Positions 8,684 to 17,847 of a DNA stretch of 38,918 nt are shown here, piece by piece (position 1 is the stretch's first letter; each line of letters starts with the position of its first letter). Made by a program: the position numbers and the translations under genes. This stretch comes from JAVBRU01 sp031547595 (GTDB lineage Bacteria; Bacillota; Clostridia; Christensenellales; Aristaeellaceae): contig JAVBRU010000100.1 of the NCBI GenBank assembly GCA_031547595.1, forward strand, positions 1 through 38,918, given 5' to 3'. The notes below the pieces were generated by a model that was not told the DNA's origin, searched no databases, and was given only the letters and a program-made list of their open reading frames with translations.

Positions 8684-9552
8684 GCCGGGGATACAATATC
8701 CACCGCCCTTGTGCGGGCATAGCACGCCGCGCCGCGCAGGGCGGCGTCTTCGATATGCGCCGCCGGCACCACCGGCAAGGGCAGCAGCTTTTGCACCACC
8801 GGCACAAACAAATCCGCTGATTTGGCGATTTGCCCGCCAATCACCAGCCTGTCTGCGCCGTACTGCGCGGCATAGGGCTTTATTAGCGCCGCCAGGTCTG
8901 CGCCCAGATGCTCAAACACCGCCTGCGCCGGGGCGACGCCCTGATGTGCCAGGGCGGCGATTTCGTGAACATCCGGCAGGTTTTCGCAGCCGCTAAGCCG
9001 CTGATATGCCGCGCGCAGTGCACGGCGGGAAATGTAGTCTTCTACGATGCCTTCCCGGAAGGACTGGTTCCATAATATCAACGCGGGGCGAAGATCGCTT
9101 GCGCATTGCACCCGGCCATTTTTCGCCATGGCAAAGCCAAAGCCTGTGCCCAGCATCACGCCAAAGGCCAGCTTGGACCCCTGCGCCGCGCCCTGCTGGC
9201 ACTCGCCCAGCATGAAGGCTGTAGAATCGTGCAAAAAATCCACCGTCAGCCCACGGGCGGCAAAAAGCGGCTTCAGCGGTACGTCTTGAATGGCGGCGAA
9301 TTTGTGCGTCATGCGGCTGAAGCCCTGAGGATAATCAAAGGGGCCGGGGAAGCAAACGGCGGCTTGATGCAGGCCGTGGTCAAAGGCCAACGCCCGTTCA
9401 ATAACGGCAATCAGCGCATCCAAAATATCCTGCCGCGCACCGTCCGAATGCATGGGCTGTTGCCCCGCGCTGCCGCGCAGGCAGGCGCCGTCCTCATCCA
9501 TCACGGCGTATTTGATAAAGGTTCCACCCACGTCCAGCACCAGTATATGCAT
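8677..9552 (-). CDS. ROK-family sugar kinase
   Basis: A 291-residue ASKHA-fold kinase, likely phosphorylating a hexose or amino sugar in the cytoplasm. The phosphate-1 motif LDVGGTFIKYAV opens the protein, a FPGPFDYPQG motif follows near residue 70, and GVMLGTGFGFA (about residues 133-143) and LVIGGQIAKSA complete the nucleotide-binding core. The zinc-binding CGCGxxGCxE motif of many ROK proteins is absent. The gene is divergent from the GH42-like glycosidase and shares its control region, so the two probably serve the same sugar. Its 3' end overlaps the converging MerR-GNAT gene. Confidence 0.8.
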   Translation of the reverse strand: MHILVLDVGGTFIKYAVMDEDGACLRGSAGQQPMHSDGARQDILDALIAVIERALAFDHGLHQAAVCFPGPFDYPQGFSRMTHKFAAIQDVPLKPLFAARGLTVDFLHDSTAFMLGECQQGAAQGSKLAFGVMLGTGFGFAMAKNGRVQCASDLRPALILWNQSFREGIVEDYISRRALRAAYQRLSGCENLPDVHEIAALAHQGVAPAQAVFEHLGADLAALIKPYAAQYGADRLVIGGQIAKSADLFVPVVQKLLPLPVVPAAHIEDAALRGAACYARTRAVDIVSPAQ

Positions 9553-9592
9553 AGCGTTTCCACCTGCTGTAAAATTTGTTTCCCAGATTTAC

Positions 9593-9642
9593 ATCATACC
9601 ATAAAACAAATATTGATTTCAAGCCCCTTTGTGTGATATACT
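9593..9642. promoter_or_regulatory. back-to-back promoters with overlapping -35 boxes
   Basis: Plus strand: TTGATT (9613-9618), 18-bp spacer, TATACT (9637-9642) with an upstream TG, driving the glycosidase gene. Minus strand: TTGAAA (9617-9622 read in reverse), 18-bp spacer, TATGAT (9593-9598), driving the ROK kinase. The -35 boxes overlap, so one bound regulator could control both. A nearby inverted repeat, AAATTTGTTT and AAACAAATATT, is a candidate operator for the local RpiR protein. Confidence 0.6.
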
Positions 9643-9675
9643 GCGCTTAGCAACACCATAAAGGAGCGTTTTATC

Positions 9676-11550
9676 ATGTATACACTCAAAAACGGCATCC
9701 TCTCGCATAATGGCCAGCCGTGCATCGCGCTGGGGCAGAGCTATTACCCGTCCTATCATGTGCAAAAGGTACCTGTACCGCCGGAGGGCGACCGCATAGG
9801 CGAAATGGAGATCGACCTCAAGGAGATGCGCGAAGCGGGCTTCAACCTGTGCCGCATTGCCGCGCTGGGCACGGTGGAAATGCAGGGCAAGGACGTGGCG
9901 GTGGATTTCCCGCTGCCGGACGCGTTTTGTGATGTATGCGAGGATAGCGACATGGCGGCCATGGTGCGCCTGCAGGGATACAGCATGAATCTGCGCGGCT
10001 TTGACGATGCCACAATGCTAAACGCAAAGGGCGAGAAAATGCCCTTCCAATGGAGCTGGTTTGTGCGCAACTCCCTGTCTCACCCCGGTATTTATGAGGA
10101 CAACGTGAAGGGCACCATCGCTTCCGCGCAGCATTTTGCAAAGAAGCCCAGCGTGGTATCTTTCCAGATTTACAACGAAGCGGCCTACCCCGACCAGGGC
10201 TTTTATGATTATCACCCCCACACCATCGCCGCATACCGCGAATATCTGATCCAGCAAGGCAAATGCACAGCGGAAGAAGCAGCAAAGCTTCAGCCGCCCA
10301 CCGCACGCCCCGCACCCGGCGAGGATTTCACGCCATGGGTGGAGTGGCGCTTGTTCCAGCAAGGGGTGCTCAACGAATACCTCTGCGATATGGGCCGTCG
10401 TGCCAAGGAAGGCTATGCTTTGCCCGAAAACCTCACCTGCCATATGAGCGTACCCTTTGCGCCCGGCAACGCCATCCGCGGGCAAGATTACTTCCATATT
10501 GCCGAGGGGATGGACATCGTGGGCATCACACACTATGTGCCCTGCCGCGGGCCGGAATTCCACGTGGCGGGCCTGGTGCTGGATGGTGCGGAGAGCGCCG
10601 CCGCCGCATTTGGCAAGCATACCTGGCTGATCGAATACAACGCGCGCACCAGCATGCCCCCGCAGGAATGGGAGAGGGAGACCTACGCCGCGCTCAGCCG
10701 CGCCTTTAAGGGCATCCTCTACTATCAATGGCGTGCCGACTATCCCTACCCCGGCAGCCCGGAGCCGGAGGGCTTTGGCCTGCTGTTCAACGACAAGCGC
10801 AAAACCCCCGTCTACGATACCGCAGTACGTATGAACGCGTTGATCGCACGTTTATCCACAAAACTGGCCATGGCGGAGAAGGTGCGCAGCGGCGTGGCCG
10901 TTTTGTACAGCAACTACGCCAACGCACACTATGACGCCGCCGACAACGGCATGGCAGACGGCGTTCGCGGCGCGCACGACCGCTATATCATCGCATTGCG
11001 CCACGCGTACGCGGCACTCTGCCGCCCGGGCGTGGTGGTGGATGTGCAGCGCGCACAGGATTTGGCAAAAAACCCGCTGGGCATTAGCACCCTCATCCTG
11101 CCCATGCAAAACGGGCTGAGCGCTGCCGAGATTGCACAGGTAGAGGCATTCATCGCCGCCGGTGGCAGCGTGTATGTGTATAATGATATGCTAGCCTGCT
11201 TTGCCACCTATCAGGCGCAGAGCGCACCGCGCCTGCACGGCATTGTGTATGACGAATATGATGCCGAAGAATTGACGCAAAAGCTGCATTTGCCCGTGCC
11301 TGCAAAGGTGCCAGGTGCGCCCTCCTGCGATGCGCGGCTGTTGCAGGGCGACGGCTATCAGCTGGCAGTGCTCACCAATTATGACGCGCTGGAGCGCACC
11401 ATCGAAAATGGCACGCTGATAGTTGACAGCACGCCCGCAACTGCGGTATTCTATGATATAGCGCACCCGGACGGCCTCGCCGTGCCCGTGTGCGATGGCC
11501 ACGTAAGCCTGCCCGCCGTGAAGGCCGGCGCATTCGTTTTATTGCAGTGA
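9676..11550 (+). CDS. GH42-like beta-galactosidase
   Basis: A 624-residue cytoplasmic glycoside hydrolase (no signal peptide) of clan GH-A, closest in pattern to family 42 beta-galactosidases. The N-terminal barrel shows LGQSYYPSYH and DLKEMREAGFNLCRIAALG. The acid/base Glu is probably in FQIYNEAAYPDQ (about residue 167) and the nucleophile in TWLIEYNARTS (about residue 318). The C-terminal third looks like the GATase-like trimerisation domain (STLILPMQNGLSAAEIAQVEAFIAAGGSVYVYND, quoted here in two overlapping parts in the protein near residues 470-505). It heads a glycosidase-RpiR-dehydrogenase operon with 13-bp and 21-bp gaps; AAGGAGCG precedes the ATG. Specificity for galactosides is an inference, supported by galK in the same window. 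Confidence 0.7.
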   Translation: MYTLKNGILSHNGQPCIALGQSYYPSYHVQKVPVPPEGDRIGEMEIDLKEMREAGFNLCRIAALGTVEMQGKDVAVDFPLPDAFCDVCEDSDMAAMVRLQGYSMNLRGFDDATMLNAKGEKMPFQWSWFVRNSLSHPGIYEDNVKGTIASAQHFAKKPSVVSFQIYNEAAYPDQGFYDYHPHTIAAYREYLIQQGKCTAEEAAKLQPPTARPAPGEDFTPWVEWRLFQQGVLNEYLCDMGRRAKEGYALPENLTCHMSVPFAPGNAIRGQDYFHIAEGMDIVGITHYVPCRGPEFHVAGLVLDGAESAAAAFGKHTWLIEYNARTSMPPQEWERETYAALSRAFKGILYYQWRADYPYPGSPEPEGFGLLFNDKRKTPVYDTAVRMNALIARLSTKLAMAEKVRSGVAVLYSNYANAHYDAADNGMADGVRGAHDRYIIALRHAYAALCRPGVVVDVQRAQDLAKNPLGISTLILPMQNGLSAAEIAQVEAFIAAGGSVYVYNDMLACFATYQAQSAPRLHGIVYDEYDAEELTQKLHLPVPAKVPGAPSCDARLLQGDGYQLAVLTNYDALERTIENGTLIVDSTPATAVFYDIAHPDGLAVPVCDGHVSLPAVKAGAFVLLQ

Positions 11551-11563
11551 AGGGAAGATTGCC

Positions 11564-12418
11564 ATGAGCTCCATGGTCTACTTGCAGGAGATGCTGCCCA
11601 CCCTGTCACCCATTGAGAACCGGATCGCGGTGTACTTTATTGAGCATGCCGATCAGCTGACCACCACGCCCATTCTGCAGGTGGCACAGGCGTGCGATAC
11701 CAGCAAATCCGCCGTGGTGCGCCTGTGCAAGCGCCTGGGCTATCATGGCTATAAGGATTTCCTGAACGCGCTGAGTGCTGAGCTGGCCGTCAGCCAGCTC
11801 AGCCACACGGCGGATTACGACGATGTGTACCCCGACAGCAGCATTGGCAGCATTTGCACCATCGTCACCCGCAACAGCGTGAGTGCGCTGGAAAATACCC
11901 TGCGCCTGATGGACATGGACGCCATGGAGCGCGCCGCAGAAGCCATCAGTGCCGCATCGCGCGTTGACTTTTACGGCGTGGGCAACAGCGGCGTGATTGC
12001 GCAGGATGCCGAGATGAAGTTCCGGCGCATTGGCTTCCATGCCTATGCCGCCACCGATTCGCACCGTCAGGCCATCTGGGCGGTTACGCTTCGCCCCGGC
12101 GATGTGGCGATGTTCTTCTCTTACTATGGCCAGACCAAGGATATCCTGGACACCCTCGCCCTGGCCAAGCGCCAGGGGGCGACCACCATTGCACTCACGC
12201 GTTTTGGCAAGAACGCCCTGGCAGATCAGGTGGACATTGTGCTCAACGTGGCCAGCACCGAAAGCCTGGCACGCTCCGGCGCAATGGCATCGCGCCTGGT
12301 GATGCTGGAGGTATTGGACATGCTGTTCACCATCGTATCCAGCCGCAACTATACAAAGGTGCGTGATGTGCTGGAGCGCACCGCCAGTGCCGTACGGGAA
12401 AAACGCATGCAAAAGTAG
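11564..12418 (+). CDS. RpiR/MurR-family transcriptional regulator
   Basis: A 284-residue regulator with the standard two-domain layout. Residues 1-77 form the RpiR helix-turn-helix (AQACDTSKSAVVRLCKRLGY). Residues about 120-255 form a SIS sugar-phosphate-binding domain (FYGVGNSGVIAQDAEMKF, then FFSYYGQTKDILDTLALAK). Such proteins sense phosphorylated sugars, usually as repressors of the catabolic genes around them. It sits inside the operon, 13 bp behind the glycosidase gene and 21 bp before the dehydrogenase gene, so it likely controls the divergent promoters at 9.6 kb. The ATG follows GAAGGGAAG. Confidence 0.88.
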   Translation: MSSMVYLQEMLPTLSPIENRIAVYFIEHADQLTTTPILQVAQACDTSKSAVVRLCKRLGYHGYKDFLNALSAELAVSQLSHTADYDDVYPDSSIGSICTIVTRNSVSALENTLRLMDMDAMERAAEAISAASRVDFYGVGNSGVIAQDAEMKFRRIGFHAYAATDSHRQAIWAVTLRPGDVAMFFSYYGQTKDILDTLALAKRQGATTIALTRFGKNALADQVDIVLNVASTESLARSGAMASRLVMLEVLDMLFTIVSSRNYTKVRDVLERTASAVREKRMQK

Positions 12419-12439
12419 ATTTTATGGAGGAACTTTAAG

Positions 12440-13507
12440 ATGGAAACCAAAACAAAAGTGGCCGTCATTGGCTGCGGCGGCATTTCCTCGGTGCACCTGG
12501 GCGGATACAAGAAGCTGCCGCAGGTGGAGATTTACGCGCTGTGCGATATTAACGAAGCACAGCTGAAAAAGCGCGGCGAAGAATACGGCGTCACGCGCCT
12601 GTACACCGATTGCGAGACCATGCTGCGCGAGCTGCCGGAGATTGATGCGGTATCCGTCTGCACCTGGAACAGTGCGCACGCGCCCTGCACCATTGCCGCC
12701 CTCAAGGCAGGCAAGCATGTGCTGTGCGAAAAGCCCATGGCGATGAACGCGCACGAAGCCGAAGAAATGGCTCGCATTTCCAAGGAAAACGGCAAGCTGC
12801 TCATGATCGGGTTTGTGCGCCGCTTTGGCAACGACTGCGCCATTTTGCAGGATTTGATCGAAGACGATCAGCTGGGTGACGTATATTATGCCAAGGCGAC
12901 CTATCTTCGCCGCAGCGGCAATCCCGGCGGCTGGTTTGGGGACAAATCGCGCTCCGGCGGCGGCCCGCTGATCGACCTGGGCGTGCACGTGATCGACCTT
13001 ACCCGCTACCTGATGGGCAACCCCCGCCCCGTATCGGTGTATGGCGCGGCGTTTAAGAAGCTGTATAACCGCAAAGACATCAAACAAACGGCGGGCTATC
13101 AGTCCGTTTCCGCGTCCAATGACGATATCTGCGATGTGGAGGACGCCGTCACGGCGCTCATCCGCTTTGATAACGGCAGCGTGATCTCGGTGGAGGCCAG
13201 CTTCTCCCTCAACATTGAGAAGGACAAGGGTGATATCGAGCTGTTTGGCACCAAGGGCGGCGCGAAGCTGGACCCGGCCCTCAAGGTGTTCTCGTCCATG
13301 AGCAAGTATATGACCAATGTGGAGTTTACGACCACCACGGCGCTGTCTTTTGACGGCTTGTTTGACCGCGAGATCAGCCACTTTGTGGACTGCGTGCGCA
13401 CCGGCGAACCCTGCCGCAACCCGGCCGAAGACGGCGTGACGCTGATGAAAATCCTGGACGCCATCTACGAATCTGCCGCCACCGGGCACGAGGTTGTACT
13501 GGGTTAG
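12440..13507 (+). CDS. Gfo/Idh/MocA-family oxidoreductase
   Basis: A 355-residue NAD(P)-dependent sugar dehydrogenase. The Rossmann fold begins VAVIGCGGISSVHLGGY, and the family signature CEKPMAMN (about residues 95-102) is intact. The DLGVHVIDLTRYLMG segment carries the conserved His/Asp region of the substrate domain. It is the last gene of the glycosidase-RpiR operon, with TGGAGGAAC ahead of the ATG, and its product may oxidise or epimerise the sugar released by the glycosidase. It ends 9 bp from the converging histidine kinase gene with no hairpin between them. The exact substrate cannot be read from the sequence. Confidence 0.88.
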   Translation: METKTKVAVIGCGGISSVHLGGYKKLPQVEIYALCDINEAQLKKRGEEYGVTRLYTDCETMLRELPEIDAVSVCTWNSAHAPCTIAALKAGKHVLCEKPMAMNAHEAEEMARISKENGKLLMIGFVRRFGNDCAILQDLIEDDQLGDVYYAKATYLRRSGNPGGWFGDKSRSGGGPLIDLGVHVIDLTRYLMGNPRPVSVYGAAFKKLYNRKDIKQTAGYQSVSASNDDICDVEDAVTALIRFDNGSVISVEASFSLNIEKDKGDIELFGTKGGAKLDPALKVFSSMSKYMTNVEFTTTTALSFDGLFDREISHFVDCVRTGEPCRNPAEDGVTLMKILDAIYESAATGHEVVLG

Positions 13508-13516
13508 CACATATAT

Positions 13517-15844
13517 TTACTTCTGCAACAAGCTTGATATAATCTCACAAGTCCTGTAATAGCATTTTTCCAAATCCCGCAGGTACATATGGGCGAAGTC
13601 GTAATTCTGCCGTTCCAGGTTCATCTGCAAATTGCTGAGGTAGGACGTAAGGCTTGGCACTGTGAAGCCCTGCGTTTTTCCCAGCAGATTTGCCGAGAGA
13701 TTCTTCGCTGTCATATAATCCTTACTCTCCATTGCTGATTTCAATCTATGATAAAAATTGCTCTGTAAGAATTTATCGCATAAATGGGCCAATTCGGCGC
13801 TGTTATGGCCATGCTGCTCAAGGGCCAGCTCATAATTGAAATAGTTCTTATCATAGTCGGTTTCTTGGATGTTGCTCTTAAACGATGCCAATTGAGGAAC
13901 ACGCTTGTCAGGATTTTTTTTGACGCCGCTAAAAAGCCTGTTCATCACCGCAATCAAAGCATTGATATCCATGGGCTTGCCAACGTGCGCGTTCATGCCC
14001 TCTGCCAGACAGTGTTCAACGTCTTCCTTGAACACATTTGCGCTCATGGCGATGATGGGCACACCGCAAAATGGCCTGTCCAATTGCCGTATCTTTCGGG
14101 TTGCTTCGTAGCCGTCCATGATGGGCATGCGGACATCCATCAAGATCACGTCGTAGGTGTTGGCGGCTGCCATTTCTACCGCCTGCGCGCCGTCGGTAGC
14201 CTCGTCCATGGCAATTCCTGTTTCTGCTAGCAACTCGGCAGCGATGACCCGGTTCAATTCCACATCATCCACAATGAGTGCCCGCTTGCCGGCAAACAGG
14301 CCCGCTATATTGTCAAAGGCCTGTTCATCCGATAGGATGCTCTCGTCATCCGCAACGGGCAGAACGATATCAAACGAGAACACGGTTCCTTCCCCGGGTT
14401 TGGTGTCTACTGTGATTTCCCCGCCCATAAGGCCTACAATGTTCTTGCTGATCACAAGGCCGAGGCCGGTGCCGCCGTATTTCTGGGCAATCAATCCGTC
14501 TGCCTGCACAAACGGAGCAAACAGCCGCGAAAGCTGCTCCTCAGTGATCCCTATGCCGCTATCGGAAACGGCAAAATGCAGGCTTATGTTATCTCCCTGT
14601 ATTTCATTCACTTTGATCGCCAGCGATATTTTGCCGGTTTTCGGTGTGAACTTCACCGCATTGGACAAAAAATTCAATAGCACCTGCGACAAACGCAAAG
14701 CATCGCCCATCAGCAGAGGCGGGATTTTTTTATCTGCTTTTATATCGAAATGAATGTCCTTTTCTTTTGCTTTGGGCGCTATTAACAACGATATTTTTTC
14801 CAGCATGGACTGTATGGAAAACGCACCTATACTGAGCTCAAGCTTTCCTTCTTCGATTTTAGACAAATCAAGGATATCGTTGATCAGCCCCAGCAAATGA
14901 TTGGAGGAAAGCTTGATGGTATCAATGCATTCTTTCAGTTTTATCACATCGTTGGCTTTCTCGCTGATCTGTGTCATTCCGATCACGGCGCTCAGCGGGG
15001 TGCGCATCTCGTGGCTCATGCGGGATAAGAACTCGCTCTTGGAACGGCTGGCCGCCTCGGCTGCAATCTTTGCATCCTCAAAATTCTTTTCCAGCTCTTT
15101 TTGGATCGTAATATCAACAAAGGTATCCACCAGATATCTTGATTCATCAATGGTGATCCAGGTTCCGGTTTTAATGATGGGCAGAAATGTGCCATCTTTT
15201 CGTTCCAGATAGCGCTCTCCCACCAATACGGTTTTTTCTTTTTCGTTGATATGGGGACAGAATGCCACATGATTGTGGCAAAGGATATCGTAGCATTTTT
15301 TGCCCACGATCTCATCCGCAGGCATCATCAGCATGTTTTCTGTAAATTTATTGACCATTTCAATGGTATTGGTTTCCATGTTGATCAAGACGACGCCGAT
15401 GCCGGCGGAATCGAGCACCTTTTGGAACAGCTCGCTGCTTTTTTTGAGCCGTTGGTTCATTTTGGTCAGCTCGTTCACGTCCCGAATAACGGCCACCGTT
15501 CCATACTCTTCGCCCTCTGGCCCGTAGAGGGGGAACACAGTCATGTCTACGACAATCGTGCTGCCGTCCTTATGCCGGATAGCGCTGATGCCGTTCCATG
15601 ACCCATTTTTGAATACGGCGGGCTGTATGTTGTCGCGGGCAAACTCATCAAAGCCCGGAGCATGGAGCTTGGCCGTCGTCCATATATCAGGGTTTTCATC
15701 GGGCGAGTAGCCCATCATTTTATAGGCTGCAGGGTTGTAATATATGATTTTGCGATTTGTATCTGCAATGGAAATAAAGTCTGTAAAGCTGTCGATCATC
15801 GACGCTTTTATGCGATCCATATAGGCGTCATTTGTGTCAGACAT
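13517..15844 (-). CDS. hybrid sensor histidine kinase (PAS-PAS-kinase-receiver)
   Basis: A 775-residue soluble hybrid kinase with no membrane segments. Order: PAS 1 (about residues 10-125), PAS 2 (about 137-248, with Cys189 and Cys196 in a CxxxxxxC arrangement), a short coiled coil, HisKA with SHEMRTP (His278), HATPase with NFLSNAVKFTP, DSGIGI and GGTGLGLVIS, and a receiver domain with phospho-acceptor Asp570 in VILMDVRMPIMDG. The last ~120 residues have the length and helical look of an HPt domain but lack the AHxLKG histidine motif. With no membrane anchor it probably senses a cytoplasmic signal such as redox state or a metabolite. It is transcribed alone from a consensus promoter. RBS is GGAGGAACACCTG. 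Confidence 0.9.
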   Translation of the reverse strand: MSDTNDAYMDRIKASMIDSFTDFISIADTNRKIIYYNPAAYKMMGYSPDENPDIWTTAKLHAPGFDEFARDNIQPAVFKNGSWNGISAIRHKDGSTIVVDMTVFPLYGPEGEEYGTVAVIRDVNELTKMNQRLKKSSELFQKVLDSAGIGVVLINMETNTIEMVNKFTENMLMMPADEIVGKKCYDILCHNHVAFCPHINEKEKTVLVGERYLERKDGTFLPIIKTGTWITIDESRYLVDTFVDITIQKELEKNFEDAKIAAEAASRSKSEFLSRMSHEMRTPLSAVIGMTQISEKANDVIKLKECIDTIKLSSNHLLGLINDILDLSKIEEGKLELSIGAFSIQSMLEKISLLIAPKAKEKDIHFDIKADKKIPPLLMGDALRLSQVLLNFLSNAVKFTPKTGKISLAIKVNEIQGDNISLHFAVSDSGIGITEEQLSRLFAPFVQADGLIAQKYGGTGLGLVISKNIVGLMGGEITVDTKPGEGTVFSFDIVLPVADDESILSDEQAFDNIAGLFAGKRALIVDDVELNRVIAAELLAETGIAMDEATDGAQAVEMAAANTYDVILMDVRMPIMDGYEATRKIRQLDRPFCGVPIIAMSANVFKEDVEHCLAEGMNAHVGKPMDINALIAVMNRLFSGVKKNPDKRVPQLASFKSNIQETDYDKNYFNYELALEQHGHNSAELAHLCDKFLQSNFYHRLKSAMESKDYMTAKNLSANLLGKTQGFTVPSLTSYLSNLQMNLERQNYDFAHMYLRDLEKCYYRTCEIISSLLQK

Positions 15845-15910
15845 CAGGTGTTCCTCCTGCTTGATTAATGTAAAAAAGAATTACATTGTAACCTTTCGCC
15901 TGTTTCCATG

Positions 15911-15939
15911 ATTATATCGGTTTTTCAACTCGTTGTCAA
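15911..15939 (-). promoter_or_regulatory. consensus promoter for the hybrid kinase
   Basis: Minus strand TTGACA (15934-15939), 17-bp spacer and TATAAT (15911-15916). A palindrome TTACATTGTAA (15881-15891) lies in the leader and could be an operator. The remainder of 15845-16052 holds no gene. Confidence 0.85.
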
Positions 15940-16052
15940 TGCAGAAAACCATTCCCTGTATCGCGCAAATAAAAAACCCACAACCCCTTGTGTTAAAAGA
16001 GCTTGCAGGTGATGTCTATGGTTATAAAAAGACAGCATCCGCCCCCCTTTTC

Positions 16053-16081
16053 TTGACTTTTTTTTGCCCACACAGTATGAT
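16053..16081 (+). promoter_or_regulatory. promoter of the CCA-adding enzyme gene
   Basis: TTGACT (16053-16058), 17-bp spacer, TATGAT (16076-16081). GGAGGGG at 16095-16101 then serves the ATG at 16107. Confidence 0.8.
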
Positions 16082-16106
16082 AAACAAACGAAATGGAGGG
16101 GATGTC

Positions 16107-17435
16107 ATGCAATTTTTGGTTCCGGGGTGTGTATTGACCGCGCTTGATTTGCTGAAATCGGCGGGCTATGCTGCGTACCTGGTGGGTGGTTGTGTGCGGG
16201 ACGATGTGCTGGGCATTCCGCCTCATGATTACGACCTGTGCACTGCTGCCACGCCGGAGCAAATCGAAGCAGTCTTTAGCGCCTACCGCACGCTGAACAT
16301 CGGCAAAAAGCACGGCACTATCACAGTGCTGATAGACAATGAGCCGCTTGAGATCACCACCTTCCGGGTGGACGGAGCCTACGCGGACGGCAGGCATCCC
16401 GATCAAGTGCGCTTCACCACCCGCGTTGCGGAAGATTTGTCTCGCCGGGATTTCACCATCAACGCCATGGCCTGGAACCCGGACGAAGGGCTGGTTGATC
16501 CATTTCATGGACAAGACGACTGTGAAAATCAAGTGATCCGCGCTGTAGGGCAGCCTTCGCAGCGCTTTGACGAGGACGCGCTGCGCATCCTGCGCGGCCT
16601 GCGCTTTGCGGCGCGGCTGGGCTTTGCAATTGAAGGAAGTACAGCAAACGCCATCCACACGCAAAAGGGACTGCTGCAGCGCATTAGTCGGGAGCGCATT
16701 GCTGCCGAGTTGACGGGCATACTGCTGGGGAGCGCGGCAGCGGATATTTTGCTGCAATACCGCGATGTGCTGTTTGCAGCCGTGCCGCAGCTTGCGCCCA
16801 TGGGCAATTGCCCGCAGCGATCGATCTATCACATCTATGATGTGTGGCGGCACACGGCGGAAACGGTGCGCACCGCGCCCCAAACGCCGCTGCTGCGCTG
16901 GGCGGCACTGCTGCACGACTGCGCCAAGCCGCAGACCCGCACACGGGATAGCAAGGGGCTGGATCATTTTTACGGGCATCCCATAAAAGGTGCGACGCTG
17001 GCCAAGGAAATTTTGCTGTCGCTCAAGATGCCCACTGCGTTTATCCGGCAAGTGGAGGAACTGGTGCTGTGGCACGATGAGCCGATCAAGGTGCCAGATG
17101 TGCATTATTGGCTGACACGCCTGAGCGACGAGGCGTTTGATAACCTGCTGGCGCTCAAGCGCGCGGATACCTTGGCGCACGCGCCCTTTGTGCGCAAGCA
17201 AACGGCGCTGCTCAAATCGCTGGCGGCGGAAAAGCAGCGCGTGCTGGACGAAGGGCTGTGCCGCAGCCTTGTCATGCTGGCCGTAACGGGGGACGAGCTG
17301 TTTACTCTGGGCTATCGTGGCGCGTCCATCGGGCAGGCGCTGCAGGCATTGCTCACCGCTGTAACGCGCGGTGTACTGCCCAATCAAAAAGACGCGCTGC
17401 TGCAAGCGGCGCATCATAAAATGGAGGGAAACTAA
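16107..17435 (+). CDS. cca: CCA tRNA nucleotidyltransferase with HD domain
   Basis: A 442-residue class II nucleotidyltransferase that adds or repairs the 3' CCA end of tRNAs. The head domain has LVGGCVRDDVLG and the metal-binding DxD in PPHDYDLCTAATPEQ. The RRDFTINAMAWNP block and the EDALRILRGLRFAARLGF motif that recognises ATP/CTP follow. The C-terminal half carries an HD-type metal site, LLHDCAKP (about residue 271), found in many Firmicutes versions. ATG 16107 is preferred because it follows the promoter and RBS; the longer open frame would start inside non-coding DNA. It is followed after 2 bp by an acetyltransferase gene. Confidence 0.93.
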   Translation: MQFLVPGCVLTALDLLKSAGYAAYLVGGCVRDDVLGIPPHDYDLCTAATPEQIEAVFSAYRTLNIGKKHGTITVLIDNEPLEITTFRVDGAYADGRHPDQVRFTTRVAEDLSRRDFTINAMAWNPDEGLVDPFHGQDDCENQVIRAVGQPSQRFDEDALRILRGLRFAARLGFAIEGSTANAIHTQKGLLQRISRERIAAELTGILLGSAAADILLQYRDVLFAAVPQLAPMGNCPQRSIYHIYDVWRHTAETVRTAPQTPLLRWAALLHDCAKPQTRTRDSKGLDHFYGHPIKGATLAKEILLSLKMPTAFIRQVEELVLWHDEPIKVPDVHYWLTRLSDEAFDNLLALKRADTLAHAPFVRKQTALLKSLAAEKQRVLDEGLCRSLVMLAVTGDELFTLGYRGASIGQALQALLTAVTRGVLPNQKDALLQAAHHKMEGN

Positions 17436-17437
17436 GT

Positions 17438-17845
17438 ATGGAATACCTTTCTCAGCCTTGTCTGCCGCAAGAGCAGTTAATTTCCCTGTATGACAGCGTG
17501 GGCTGGAGCAATTATACGCAAAAGCCTGATATGCTGGCGGCGGCGTATCAACATTCGCTATGGTACTGCGCCGCCATGGATGGGGACAAGCTGGCCGGCA
17601 TCCTGCGTGTGGTGGGCGACGGCCACTCCATCGTGTATGTGCAGGACTTGCTGGTGCGCCCTGCGTACCAGCGCCAGGGCATTGGCAGAAAGCTGCTGCA
17701 GCTGCTGCTTGAACAGTACGGCAATGTGTATCAAATGGTACTGCTCACCGAAGAAACCGTCAAAAACTGCGCGTTCTATGAGTCGCTGGGCTTTGTGCAC
17801 GCCACGCACATGGGCTGCTGCGCGTTTGCACGCATGAAGGTATAA
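17438..17845 (+). CDS. GNAT-family N-acetyltransferase
   Basis: A 135-residue single-domain acetyltransferase. The acetyl-CoA binding motif is VQDLLVRPAYQRQGIGRKLL (about residues 68-87), followed by the usual beta-strand and a C-terminal FYESLGF. The gene starts 2 bp after cca, with GGAGG overlapping the cca 3' end, so the two form an operon. Its stop lies 2 bp from the converging mnmG stop. The acceptor substrate is unknown; the family most often modifies small amines or protein N-termini. Confidence 0.88.
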   Translation: MEYLSQPCLPQEQLISLYDSVGWSNYTQKPDMLAAAYQHSLWYCAAMDGDKLAGILRVVGDGHSIVYVQDLLVRPAYQRQGIGRKLLQLLLEQYGNVYQMVLLTEETVKNCAFYESLGFVHATHMGCCAFARMKV

Positions 17846-17847
17846 TT

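Noticed and set aside
15993..17417. 474-codon open frame on the minus strand opposite cca
   Set aside because: It is a shadow of the CCA-adding enzyme gene; the composition is unlike a real protein and it runs through the cca promoter.
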